DNA from: Thereva unica
Lineage: Eukaryota > Arthropoda > Insecta > Diptera > Therevidae
NCBI GenBank assembly: GCA_949987705.1
Contig: OX465286.1
Coordinates: 21,217,676-21,281,675, forward strand
Reading direction: 5' to 3'
DNA length: 64,000 nucleotides
Shown here: positions 1 to 9,876 of the stretch, piece by piece
Layout of the letters: each line of letters begins with the position of its first letter
Numbering within the stretch: position 1 is the first letter of the stretch
The notes under the pieces: model-generated
Database searches by the model: none
What the model was told of the DNA's origin: nothing
The model's input: only the letters and a program-made list of their open reading frames with translations
Made by a program: the position numbers and the translations under genes

Positions 1-1345
1 CTTACCATTAAGTTCATCTTAATTTTGTATAAATCAACCACCTTCGCAAATAAATATTAAAAAAAGTGCATTTCATCGCATTAGTTTTCATTATTACTGA
101 TATAATCGCGAAAACCCCCTAAAAAGGGGTGTTTTTTGCATTTTTAAGGGTGACGCCCTAATTTTAGGACCGCGGGACCTCGATTTTCGTGATCAGCGAC
201 CCCAAAAACGTTTAGGGTTCGATTTTCTTAACGGTGTTATTTTGGAACACCATAACGCGCGTTGTGAATGGACTATATGGGCATATGAAAATTCGTAGCC
301 GATGCCGGTTCATGATATCGATGAGTGAGGGGGTTTTCATTCTGAGGCTATGGAGGGAAATAAACAGCATGTCCAAGTCTTCAGCTAAGTGAGAGTTTGG
401 GTTTTTTGTGGGCATGGGAAGATTCGTAGTGTTTAAGGCACAAATAGATTAGCCGCGCTAAACTGGCTGTGCTTTTATTTTTGTATCGCTGACTTGCTTT
501 TGTCAGAGCTAGTTAACCAGTACACTTAATTTCTAGTTCGCCCGTAGGCTGATATTTTTGTGTGTTTCAAGTTTACTATTCATTTATATTTCGTTTTGTG
601 TGGGTTTGCTCGGTAGCGCTGCCGCTTTCACATTGCCTTCACTGGCTATTTTTCTTACCTATTCATTCGGGTGCATTAGCTGGAGCATGTGTCAGGATTG
701 GTATAATTTTTTCCGATTCATATATTGTTTTGGCTGCGTACAAGTTACGCAGCTGACTGCAAAATATATTATCAAAATACATTGTCTTATAGAGCAAGGC
801 TTTAGCAGAGATAACATAATACTCCGTATACGGAGTGTGACCATTAATGGTTATTTTGCGGAGTTTTGACTCCCGCGGCGCGTTTCTATGTCCTTTTCCT
901 GAGGGAATTCCTGAAGGATTTCTTAAACTTTTCCTCTGATTAATTTCTATGTTCCATTTATCTAGGTAATCTATTTCTTTATTGACGTGTGTTTGGAGTT
1001 TTTCCGTGGCTTTAATAGGTGAGACACTTGTATCCTAAACAAATGTATCGGCAGCATATTGTATGCAAGTTGTGTTAAGGAGCGAATATTGTGGGAAGTC
1101 GTGTATAAATATATGGAAAAGCTTGGAGCCTAGAATGGGGCTTTGGGGGCTTTAGATTCAATTTTGAACGGTTAAGAGGTTAGCTCTGCGTAACAGTCTC
1201 AAGTTACAAGTTGTGATAGCAGTATACAGCTCCAACAAATCTAATTTTTGAAATAAGTACTATGGCCATACACGAACTAGTGGGATGTTGTGCCTAGAGA
1301 CTAGCCACTAATTACGCTTTTTCATGGTATCCTTTCTGTTGAATA
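1..1345. other. No recognised gene
   Basis: AT-rich sequence with no protein family I recognise on either strand. Open frames such as 558-869 (plus) are rich in Phe, Cys and Ile, lack any domain, and look like chance frames. The stretch at 420-560 has some GC-richer promoter-like character but no TATA or splice context that decides anything. It could be the eroded end of an element that starts outside the window. Confidence 0.5.
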
Positions 1346-2015
1346 CAGCGCCGTAGCGATGGTCTCGGGGGCCCTTGTGCAAGATTTCGTAAGGGGCCCT
1401 TGAAAATGAATTTCTAAAAAAAAAATGTGATCTCGAAGTCTTTTCGAAGTCCATTAAAAAAAGGGTTCAAAGGTCGTGAGAAATTGAAAACAGCATTATA
1501 CTTTGGTTTAAACAATTTCTTTATTTCTCATATGTGTGCATATGAAATCTCTACTTAAAGGTCTTATTAATAGGGGCGTCAAGCGTCGAGCGTCAAGTTT
1601 GTACTGGTTTTTACGAAACAGAAAGAGAAAGATATATTTCTGCACTGGTCTGTTGCATTGTAAAAAACTTTACGCCCAATGCCTGACGCTCATCCCATGA
1701 AATCGCTACTTAATGCATGTAAATAATAAAATCATAAGCTCTCTAACAAAGCAGCGTTCATTAAAAAAAAGGGTTATCTAAAACATTTTCTATTAGATAC
1801 TAATAAGAGCGTTCTAGAAAAAAAAGTTTCCCAGGGGCCCTTTCCATAAAAAAGGAGATCCAATTTTATACAATGTTATAAAAACGTTATCGAAGATCTT
1901 TTCTAGCTCATACTTTAAAACGAATTCTAAAAAAAAAAAAGAAATCTTCGGGGGCCCCTCAGGGCCGGGGGCCCTGGTGCGCCGCACCGCCTGCACATGC
2001 CTAGTTACGGCGCTG
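1346..2015. mobile_element. hAT-type non-autonomous element (MITE)
   Basis: The left end begins CAGCGCCGTAGCGATGG and the right end is its approximate inverse (TAGTTACGGCGCTG). Directly outside both ends sits the identical 8-bp sequence GTTGAATA (1338-1345 and 2016-2023), the target duplication size of hAT transposons. Behind both termini are GGGGGCCC-rich blocks and A-runs in mirrored order. No transposase frame is visible, so it depends on an enzyme supplied elsewhere. Near its middle the 16-base motif ATGAAATCKCTACTTAA-like occurs twice (about 1543 and 1695), bracketing GACGCT-rich sequence that may be a further small insertion. Confidence 0.85.
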
Positions 2016-2163
2016 GTTGAATAACACTTCAGACTGGGTGACAATATATTAAGTGGAGATTGTGAAGAATCACGAAAACATTCCAACAAATAACTTGAAA
2101 AACTAACGCATCTTTCATGTAAATGCTGCTGAAAGATTTATACAATAATTACCCGCCAAGAAT

Positions 2164-3095
2164 TTGAAAGAAGACATTGGAGAGGGAATGATGAAACATC
2201 GCAACAAGAGAATTCCAATGGATACTGCATTGTCCCGGCGACCGTGCGAACCAGGTTTTAAATATCGTTGGCGTATTGAGGAAAAGTGTCAAAAGATGAC
2301 TGCTGAACCAAGCATAAAATATGAGGACCAGGGAATTCGAGATGCGCAACGCGACGACCCGGACATTTCTGCGATTTTGTCATGGAAAGAACACGAGGAG
2401 AAGCCTAATTGGAAAGACATCGCAGAGAGAAGTAAATCCTGAAGAGCTATTGGGCCCAATGGGATTCATTGCATATCGAAGGAAGAGTATTGAACCGCAA
2501 ATGGGAAACAGCTGATGATACCTCTCATCGAATGCAGGTGCTAGTCCCTCGTGCTGGAATAACAGATATTCTCGAGGAGTGTCATAATAGCCCGGCAGGA
2601 GGACATTTGGGAGTCAACAAAACTGTGGCAAAAATAAAGGAGAGATTCTATTGGCTTCATATGCGGGAGGATGTTACGAACTGGTGTTGTAAATGCACAG
2701 TTTGCGCCGGCAGTAAGGGTCCTCAAGTCAGAGCGAAAGAAGAAACGCGACAATACAACGTTGGAGCCTCAGTTGAGAAAATCGTATGGGAGAATCCTAA
2801 GACGGCCATAGAGGGTGATAGGATGAAGCTAAGGTACGACCTCCGAGCAAACTGTACCGGATACCAGGAAGGTGACCTCGTTTGGCTGTTCAACCCTCAA
2901 CGACGAAAAGGCAAGTCTCCGAAACTTCAGCGCCAGTGGGAGGGGCCCTATAAAATCCTAACACGGATCAACGATGTTGTCTACAGGATTCAACAAGGAC
3001 CCAAAGCAAAGAAGAAGATAGTTCACATAGACAGGCTGTGCCCATACCATCAGCCGGATCCAGGATGGACAACTGTTCGGGACGAGCAGTCCTAA
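2164..3095 (+). pseudogene. Ty3/gypsy pol 3' part, integrase core deleted
   Basis: Remnant of a gypsy-type polyprotein. Frame one (2164-2442) carries the end of the RNase H/linker region (a DDPDISAILSWKE-like segment). After a frameshift near 2440 the frame ending at 3095 gives the integrase zinc-binding domain: the H-H pair lies in HNSPAGGHLGVNKT and the C-C pair in CCKCTVC (about residues 35-80). The protein then jumps straight to the integrase C-terminal part (YQEGDLVWLFNPQRRKGKS, then WEGPYKIL and IVHIDRLCPYH). The central DDE catalytic core, about 200 residues in intact relatives, is missing, so the product cannot integrate DNA. TAA at 3093-3095 is followed at once by a purine tract and the 3' LTR. 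Confidence 0.85.
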
Positions 3096-3106
3096 GAAGG
3101 GGGCAG
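3096..3106 (+). other. Polypurine tract of gypsy element
   Basis: A G/A-rich run (GAAGGGGGCAG) sits between the pol stop codon and the first TG of the LTR. This is where the second-strand primer lies in LTR retrotransposons, and it fixes the 5' edge of the LTR. Confidence 0.7.
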
Positions 3107-3569
3107 TGTGATGATTTATGCGCACTGTGTTCGTTAAAAAGCTGAATCAACGATTGTCGTTAACGACTGTGGTTGTTGTCTGAACTAATGATTTATGTAC
3201 TAAACTAAAATTGGAACGAACGATAATTGAAGACAACTTCAAGCTTCTAGGCACTAGAAAAGGGACGAAGGTTCCAGAAGTTAGATAAAGGTGGAGCTGG
3301 GATATAAAAGCGACTTGCAGGCGCTGAGTGAGTCAGTTTTGATTTGAAAGGCGATAAAAGTGTTCTAAAGTGAGAACAGTGAAAAGTGGTGATTTAAAAG
3401 TGAATAATAAAGCGAGATATTCAATTGAAAGTGATTATAGTGAAATATAAGAATTGTGTTTGTTATTAAATTGTGTTTTGGGTTGTAATAAATAAATATT
3501 TCTGTTGATAATTAAAAAGTGTATTCCTTAATTAATCCTACGAATCCGTTAAGCCGTAAAAACGTAACA
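3107..3569 (+). repeat. 3' LTR of Ty3/gypsy element
   Basis: Starts TGTGATGATTTATGC directly after the purine tract and most likely ends ...AACGTAACA, giving about 463 bp with TG...CA edges. Inside are a TATA box (TATAAAAG, 3303-3310), a TCAGTT initiator-like motif about 25 bp downstream, and overlapping AATAAA signals near 3487-3496, in U3-R-U5 order. The 5' LTR is not in the window: the 5' part of the element has been replaced by the sequence around the hAT MITE. The right edge is inferred, since no second LTR is present for comparison. Confidence 0.7.
3303..3338 (+). promoter_or_regulatory. LTR core promoter (TATA + initiator)
   Basis: TATAAAAG is followed about 25 bp downstream by GTCAGTTTTG, matching the insect TCAGT initiator consensus. 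The spacing fits a Pol II start inside the LTR. Activity today is unknown. Confidence 0.5.
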
Positions 3570-3601
3570 ATATGTTTATTGCCACATTCATACAAGTTAG
3601 T

Positions 3602-3680
3602 GTTTGGAGTATTGGGAAGGCACTAGATCGGCGTTTGAAAGGACCAGGGTTCAATTCTTGGTGATGAAGGCTAGTTTATT
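3602..3680 (+). repeat. tRNA-like sequence (box A/B)
   Basis: Contains a box B-like GGGTTCAATTC (3648-3658) and a weaker box A-like stretch about 40 bp upstream, then an AT stretch and a run of nine T that could end Pol III transcription. The acceptor stem does not pair, so this is not a working tRNA. A related sequence lies in opposite orientation at 4382-4450, so the two could be ends of one element about 850 bp long. Confidence 0.45.
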
Positions 3681-4381
3681 ATAATTTTTTTTTGTTATTC
3701 TAAAGAGATACATACAAATTTAGTTAATGAAAACTTAAAAATATGCTTTTAGACATAGGGCTGCAAAAATTTTTAGATAAGGGGCAAATCGTTTGTAAAA
3801 TTTTTGTAAAATATTAAAAATTCTGAGGAAAATCACTTCCTTATAGTGATGGACTATAAGGACGGTCTTAAATACACCGCTCGTGCAATTAAATTTATAA
3901 ATTTTCATTCATTTCAGTAAGCGTTTATATTCCCTGGTAAAAATTAGACATCTACTTTTCGTTTTATATCTACTGACACTCACTAATAATTTTAATAACT
4001 GTGATTATCCATTTTTCATAAACCTACCAAATGTTTCGTTTAAATCATACATATTTTTTGTGACAAATCCACAGCGAAGTTCGACAAAATTGAGTTTTTG
4101 TTTTGGTCTACAGCACCACCTACATTGACTATAAACTAATAAAATGAGCAGCATATAAAATATGCTTATAAACAAATAAATACTTTATATTATTTCCGCG
4201 AATTTTTTTAATGATTTATAAAGCCGCCGAAGAGCCATAAAAAATCAAGAAAATGATATTTTTTCACTTTTAATTAAGTAAATGTTTATGTTTTTCTGAG
4301 TATCATTACTAAATAATATAATTTAGTGATAGAATCAAAACATGTTCCACCAAAGTAAAAAAAAATTGTATTTCACCACTG

Positions 4382-4450
4382 TGCGGCCGAGGATTGAACT
4401 TGGTTCCCCGGGATAGGATTCCAGTGCCTTACCTCTAGGCTACCGATATA
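4382..4450 (-). repeat. tRNA-like sequence (box A/B), inverted
   Basis: Read on the minus strand it has a TAGCCTAGAGGTAAGGC segment (box A type) and AAGTTCAATCC (box B type), then a run of nine T downstream. It resembles the SINE head at 32612-32690 in the GGTARNCTAGRGGTAAGGC part. It is degenerate as a tRNA and probably a piece of a tRNA-derived repeat. Confidence 0.5.
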
Positions 4451-4861
4451 TGGACTTTATTAGAAATCTCTTTTTTGCTGTTAAATATACTTCCGGTTGA
4501 AATTTCCAGACCATTTTCTCAGTTTTAGGTCTTTTGACCAAGAGCTACAATTTGAGATATGGCCCAAGTGTGTAGCGGCAGTACTTTCAGAGATGAAAGA
4601 AGGTCACAGACGGACAGAGCCTCTGTATAACCTTTTTTTTTTTTGAAAAAGCTAAAAACTGAGAAGAATTTCTTGGCAGAGGCGAAGATTCGAGTCCAGC
4701 TATTAACTTTCTCCAAGATCATGTAAATTTAACCATGATTGATTGGTTTCAAAAACATGACACTGCACCACCGTTGATGCTGTATTTGCCAGAGAGGTTA
4801 ATGTCCTTAGTATGAAACTCTTCGTATGATATTTCAGTTAACCTAACCTAACCTCAATTAA

Positions 4862-5629
4862 GTAACCACTAGAAGAAGAAGGGAAGTGAACATAAAGGAA
4901 GTAGAATAAGTCTACCCAAGGTCGATGAGCCCACAGGTTCATAACAAACGTGGGGGTATGGGTCAAGAGAGAGCATGGAGAGGTGAGTTACGGGAGCATA
5001 CTTCCATCTGAAGCGCGTTCAAAAGCCTTACTGTGGTAAACCACGAGGTAAGCTGTGGTTATGCTGCATCATGTCACTTATCCACGAAAATTTATGTTTA
5101 ACCATGGAGGTTTTTGAACGCACTGTGGTTAACACAAGTTAAAGAAAATGAAAATTTTTTCCATAAAATAATCTCTGCTATTTGCTTCAATTATTTCGTA
5201 TGTGTCCATTAATTATTTATTTACATTAATCTCACAAATCCCACTTTAATTTGTTTATGTGTTTAACATTAAAACAACTGTCAAGGAGTTGTTTTTCTTT
5301 ATCTTCTTAGCTATCGCCAACCATGCTCCCGAACATGGTTATAAATTAACTAGATCATGGTCATGAGGACACAGACCATGTCCTTTTGGAATGCCGGAGA
5401 TTAGCTAAGCAAATGGCTACGCTGTAACCGTAAGCTAAAGGTAAAGCAAAAAACGTGATAGACTATAATGGTACGATCGTGTGAATTCCATATATCAAGT
5501 GGAGGCTAAATATCCTTAGTTAGAAGCTAAGGCGGAAAGATACCAAAAGGAAGAGAGTAAGGCTTAGAAATACGAGCAGTATTAGCAGGTAGATAAAAGC
5601 TCATCCAGCCGGCGCGCATATAAAGCTTA
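4862..5629 (+). pseudogene. Decayed LINE C-terminal tail
   Basis: Only the end is readable: around 5345-5410 the plus strand encodes HEDTDHVLLECRRLAKQMA, the HxxxxC-type C-terminal motif of R1/I-group LINE ORF2 proteins. Upstream the frame is broken. Short inverted sequences CGGGAGCAT and ATGCTCCCG near 4988 and 5325 may mark a small inserted element. The LINE is cut at 5629 by the palindromic element and its 3' flank probably resumes at 12246. Confidence 0.5.
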
Positions 5630-5727
5630 TAGTCCAGTCAAAATAGACGAAAAAACGCCATAATTGGAAGATAATTCGGAAGTTGCTGAAAATTGGAACA
5701 GCCCTTAAAAACATTATTATACATAAG

Positions 5728-5889
5728 CTTCTCACCGTATGGTGTCCGAAGGAGGAGGCGGAGGCGGTCAGGCATGCAGGGGGGAAACTCAACTGCGGGC
5801 TGGACCTTGCCTACGTGCGATTCCAGAAGGACAAGCCGGAGGAAATGGTAGAGCCGGCCGGAAAGGCAGCTGAACAAGGGGACAAGTGA
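5728..5889 (+). pseudogene. LINE ORF1 C-terminal remnant
   Basis: The frame ends EEAEAVRHAGGKLNCGLDLA... and then a charged tail, with stop TGA at 5887-5889. The ORF2 ATG follows at 5891, one base later, the tight ORF1/ORF2 junction of R1/LOA-type LINEs. No CCHC knuckle is left because the 5' part is lost at the insertion boundary. The apparent start at 5683 lies in the palindromic element and is not native. Confidence 0.5.
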
Positions 5890-5890
5890 A

Positions 5891-7299
5891 ATGGAATCCT
5901 CGTCAGCTGGGCGGGAGGTGGGCCAGTTCCGGCAATTAAAGGTTTGCCAGTTGAATCTACACCATAGCAGAGCAGCATCAGCAATGATGACGCGAGGCTT
6001 CGGTGAGATGAAGCTGGATATTGCTCTCATACAGGAACCCTGGATCTACAAGGGCAGGATTAGGGGACTATCTGGGAGCTTTGACACTCTGTACGTTCCC
6101 AATGCGAATGAAAGAGTGAGGACGTGTGTGCTGGTGAAACACGGAGTGCAGGCGGTTTTACTGCCGCATTTGTGCACACCAGATCTCACAGCAGTACGCG
6201 TAGGTACTGGAAGTGGGGCTTTCATTGTAGCCTCAGCCTACCTTCCGTACGATTCGCCAGATCCTCCGCCCACCAGGGAGTTGGAAATTCTGGTTATTTC
6301 CTGTGGCGAAAAAGGCACAGGGTTAATAGTTGGATGCGACGCGAATGCACACAACACGGTGTGGGGAAGCACCAACGACAACCATAGAGGAGAGGCTTTG
6401 CTCGAATTTGTGGAATGCAACAATCTAGTTATTGCAAATAGAGGGGCAGAACCAACCTTCGTCGATGCTAGACGAAGGGAAGTCATAGATATAACTCTAT
6501 GCAGCAACCGGATGTTGACAAGATTGACTAACTGGGAGGTGATGGATCGGACGACTATGTCAGATCACAGAGCCATTTCATTTGAGATAGCGTACGGAAC
6601 CCCGGGCAGGGGAGACGGAATTAGAACAACGAGAATTCCCCGCAACACGGACACGTCTAGATATACTGAAATGTTGCGCAGGAATCTCGGGGAGCGCGTG
6701 CCAAGGGCACCGAAAACCACAAGAGAAGCAGAGTCTCAGTTGCATGTCCTGCAGACAGCGATAGAGAACGCTTTTCGAGTGGCGTGTCCTCTTACGTCAG
6801 TGGATGACCATGATCCCACACCCTGGTGGTGTAGGGAACTGGAGAAACTGAAGAAAGAGGTCAGAAGGGCTTTCAACCAAGCGATGAGGTGCAATGACCC
6901 GGTTGCCTGGGAGAATTACAAAGCCAAGAAAAGAGAAATGAAACAAACTCTGCGAAGACGGAAAAGGGAGTCGTGGAGGGAATTCTGCTCGAACGTGGAG
7001 AGCATATCTGAGGCCAGCAGACTTCAGAAAATGATCTCCAGGGACCCGGTCTCCAAAGTCGGACTCGTTCGTGGCTCGTCGGGGAGGATGACGGAGACGC
7101 TGGAGGAAACCAACAAGATCCTGATGGAAGTCCACTTTCCTGGCAGCTATATCTCGGGTAAATCTTGGGCTATTCGTAACAGAATGGCTACAAGGATGAA
7201 CCGAGAGGAGGCTAACGGGGTGGTGACAGAGGAAGGGGTGAGACGTGCAATAGACACATTCTCTCCCTTCAAGACATCGGGGCGTGACGGTCAAGCATC
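5891..7299 (+). pseudogene. LINE ORF2: AP endonuclease and start of RT
   Basis: The N-terminal endonuclease nicks target DNA for target-primed reverse transcription. Visible motifs in order are KVCQLNLHHSRAA (about residues 17-29), ALIQEPWIYKG, GCDANAHNTVWGSTN (about 150), then EVIDITLCS and MSDHRAISFEI (about 200-220). The lysine/arginine-rich linker follows, ending at the first RT block FSPFKTSGRDG, which expects a GIPP-type continuation. At 7300 the frame runs into a T-tract from an inserted LINE end. The endonuclease part is a long uninterrupted frame (about 460 codons), so the copy is fairly young. ATG at 5891 is chosen because it abuts the ORF1 stop. Confidence 0.85.
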
Positions 7300-7618
7300 T
7301 TTTTTTTTTTTTTTTTTTTTTTTTATGTGGTAGTGCTAAGCTCAGGAGTCACCCTTTGTACTACTAGTCCGTCATGTCATTTGTCACGTCATGGTGCAAT
7401 GTCTAGCAGTAAGCTTAGTACGGGGGAGGGGTATTGAAGAAGGTTAGGGATTATAAAGGTACGGGAGGGTATTGAAGAAGGTGGTGATGAACCCTGCGTT
7501 TGAACTCTTGGATGTTGTAGGAGCTCGGAAATACCGACTGCGAGAGATTATTCCACAGTCGAGTTGTTCTATTAACAAACGAATTCATGTCTTGTTGAGT
7601 GCGTGAAAGGGGGAGTTG
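7300..7618 (-). mobile_element. Jockey-like LINE 3' end, 5'-truncated
   Basis: A run of about 25 T (poly-A on the minus strand) is followed by ATGTGGTAGTGCTAAGCTCA, the same 3' end as the longer copies at 63010 and 23914. Similarity continues to about 7618 (TGTCTTGTTGAGTGCGTGAAA). It is a short 5'-truncated LINE copy in the host LINE ORF2. Host sequence between the GRDG motif and the post-RT YLDSRLTW motif is gone, so the insertion is associated with loss of the RT core. Confidence 0.85.
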
Positions 7619-8177
7619 CTGGGTGTATACTTGGACTCGCGACTAACCTGGAAATACCACGTTGAAGAGAAGATTAAGAAGGCGACAAGGGTGCTTCACC
7701 AGTGTAGAAGAGTATGTGGACTAAGGTGGGGTATCTCACCAAGGTTAGCATACTGGACATATACCATGATGGTGAGACCCATCATAACTTATGCCTCGGT
7801 GGTCTGGTGGACTAAAGCCACACAGAAAACCGTCAAGAGGCATTTGGACAAGGTGCAAAGAATGGCCAGCGTAGGTGTGAGCGGTGCTTTCCGCACCACA
7901 CCCGCCGCGGCATTGGAGGCGCTGTTAGGTCTGCTGCCGTTAGATCTCCAGGTGATGAAGACTGCGGCAGCCTCAGTGATTCGGATGAGACGGGATACCG
8001 CATGGCAGGCGTCAGGAACCTTATATCGGCACATGAAGATTCTGGATCGCATTAAAGGGATTAGGGAGCTCATGATGCCCATGGAAGGGATCACAAAAAT
8101 GAGGGTGACCGAAAGGTATCATAAAACCCTCATAGAGAACGGAACGCTCCCGGAAGGGAGGCCGGAAGACATATATA
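7616..8177 (+). pseudogene. LINE ORF2: region after RT core
   Basis: The frame begins LLGVYLDSRLTWKYHVEE, the conserved block just after the RT catalytic palm, and continues with a VRPIITYASVVWW block typical of R1/I-group ORF2. The YxDD palm segment that should precede it is missing. The frame is cut at 8178 by the Tc1 element; the next native residues are found at 9877 (TDGSMIDGRAG). Confidence 0.8.
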
Positions 8178-8594
8178 CAGTCAGCGAAATTCGTTTGTGC
8201 GCACCCATATTTTTCATGTTTTCGACGTCCTGGAATTTTTATTGAACTTTTTAATGATGGGAAATATGTTTATTATAAAAAACGAATATAATTATTTATT
8301 TATCTCAGTACAAAATTTATTTTACTTGTATTTAACCATAAAAAGTAGAAAAACTACAGCGAAATTCATTTGTACGCACTTTAGAAAATGAAGGAAAAAC
8401 AATGGTTTATAGGAAAATTTTTTTTTACAGCAACTCGAATATTTTGTAAATCGTCCGTGGCTTTAGATTTTTGCAAAAATTCGGTTGGGTATTGATCTTA
8501 ACATGCTACCGATAAGATCCTGGCCAATGTTAGCCCACGTGTCCAAAATAACTCTTTTTAATGTGATGGCGTCATTGAACTGATGTCCGTTGAC

Positions 8595-8840
8595 TTAAAC
8601 ACACCTCCCCATGATCCCCCGGAGGTTCTCCATAAGATTTGGACTGGGTCTTAATACTGGGCATCGCATCAAAGACCCTTCCCGATCACTAAACCACTGC
8701 CGCGAATGAAGAGAGACGTGGATTGGCGCATTATCTTGTTGAAAGATGACTGCCTGGTCACCAATTTCGGCTTCCAAATACGGTATAAGGGCGGATTCAA
8801 GCATATCCATTCATTTGAGAGTTTATCCTGGAAGGGATGA
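8595..8840 (-). pseudogene. Mirror copy of Tc1 transposase C-terminus
   Basis: The reverse complement of about 9210-9457, encoding the same [17 protein letters not shown] and [12 protein letters not shown] segments with a few substitutions (EAEIGDQAVI versus [10 protein letters not shown]). It has no upstream catalytic region of its own and exists only as part of the palindrome. The few mismatches show that the arms have drifted a little or had different parents. Confidence 0.85.
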
Positions 8841-8848
8841 TGCATAAA

Positions 8849-9012
8849 CTTAGCTTCCCGTATGATGAGAAAGGCATCATTAAAGCCATCATTAAAGCAA
8901 CATCATAAGGCTTTCTTTTTCGAGGGAGCACTTAGCTTCCCGTATGATGAGAAAGGCATCATTAAAGCCATCATTAAAGCAACATCATAAGGCTTTCTTT
9001 TTCGAGGGAGCA
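8849..9012 (+). repeat. Tandem 82-bp duplication in Tc1 core
   Basis: Two adjacent copies of CTTAGCTTCCCGTATGATG... (8849-8930 and 8931-9012) are virtually identical and each ends in CGAGGGAGCA. Inside each, ATCATTAAAGC is itself repeated. The unit is transposase coding sequence upstream of the first catalytic Asp. Confidence 0.9.
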
Positions 9013-9013
9013 C

Positions 9014-9457
9014 ATGGACTGGACGCGGGAATGGGAGACCGTTATCTTTTCGGATGAAAAGAAATTTAATTTAGATGGGCCAGATGGTCTCACTCATTAT
9101 TGGCACGATCTTAGAAAAGAGAACCCACCCAGAAGTAGTCGACATTCGGGAGGTGGAAATGTAATGTTATGGGGAGCTTTCTCATCATCTGGAAAGCTCC
9201 GCTTATGCATCATCCGTTCCAGGATAAACTCTGAAATGTACACGGATATGCTCGAATCTGCCCTTATACCCTATTTGGAAGATGAAATTGGTGACCAGAC
9301 AGTCGTCTTTCAACAAGATAATGCGCCAATCCACGTCTCTCTTCATTCGCGGCAGTGGTTTAGTGATCGGGAAGGGTCTTTGATGCGATGCCCAGTATTA
9401 AGACCCAGTCCAAATCTTATGGAGAACCTCCGGGGGATCATGGGGAGGTGTGTTTAA
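9014..9457 (+). pseudogene. Tc1 transposase, C-terminal part
   Basis: The DDE domain of a Tc1-type cut-and-paste transposase. The first Asp is in [16 protein letters not shown], the second in [11 protein letters not shown], and a Glu in [11 protein letters not shown] follows after 34 residues, so the spacing is DD34E as in the Tc1 group. The N-terminal helix-turn-helix DNA-binding domains are missing, and the usual DLNPIENLWG block is degraded to [10 protein letters not shown]. The protein would lack DNA recognition. It ends in GRCV just before the shared 3' non-coding arm. Confidence 0.85.
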
Positions 9458-9876
9458 GTCAACGGACATCAGTTCAATGACGCCATCACATTAAAAAGAG
9501 TTATTTTGGACACGTGGGCTAACATTGGCCAGGATCTTATCGGTAGCATGTTAAGATCAATACCCAACCGAATTTTTGCAAAAATCTAAAGCCACGGACG
9601 ATTTACAAAATATTCGAGTTGCTGTAAAAAAAAATTTTCCTATAAACCATTGTTTTTCCTTCATTTTCTAAAGTGCGTACAAATGAATTTCGCTGTAGTT
9701 TTTCTACTTTTTATGGTTAAATACAAGTAAAATAAATTTTGTACTGAGATAAATAAATAATTATATTCGTTTTTTATAATAAACATATTTCCCATCATTA
9801 AAAAGTTCAATAAAAATTCCAGGACGTCGAAAACATGAAAAATATGGGTGCGCACAAACGAATTTCGCTGACTGTA

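Larger units (their letters stand above)
8178..9874. mobile_element. Palindromic Tc1/mariner-type element
   Basis: Ends are CAGTCAGCGAAATTCGTTTG and its inverse, each flanked by TA (8176-8177, 9875-9876), the Tc1/mariner signature. The arms 8178-8848 and 9204-9874 are near-perfect reverse complements, about 671 bp each, far longer than normal Tc1 inverted repeats. Both arms encode the C-terminal half of the transposase, in opposite directions. The core 8849-9203 has a tandem 82-bp duplication and one piece of the middle of the gene. This looks like a Tc1 copy rearranged into a foldback before or during insertion into the LINE. Confidence 0.9.

Noticed and set aside
558..869. 103-codon plus frame, hydrophobic start, as a secreted or membrane protein
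   Set aside because: Composition follows the T-rich DNA, an overlapping frame is equally open, and there is no domain, Kozak-like start or splice context.
4838..4855. TAACC runs as telomeric repeat or telomere junction
   Set aside because: Only three units. Short TAACC runs are common in insect LINE ends and intergenic DNA.
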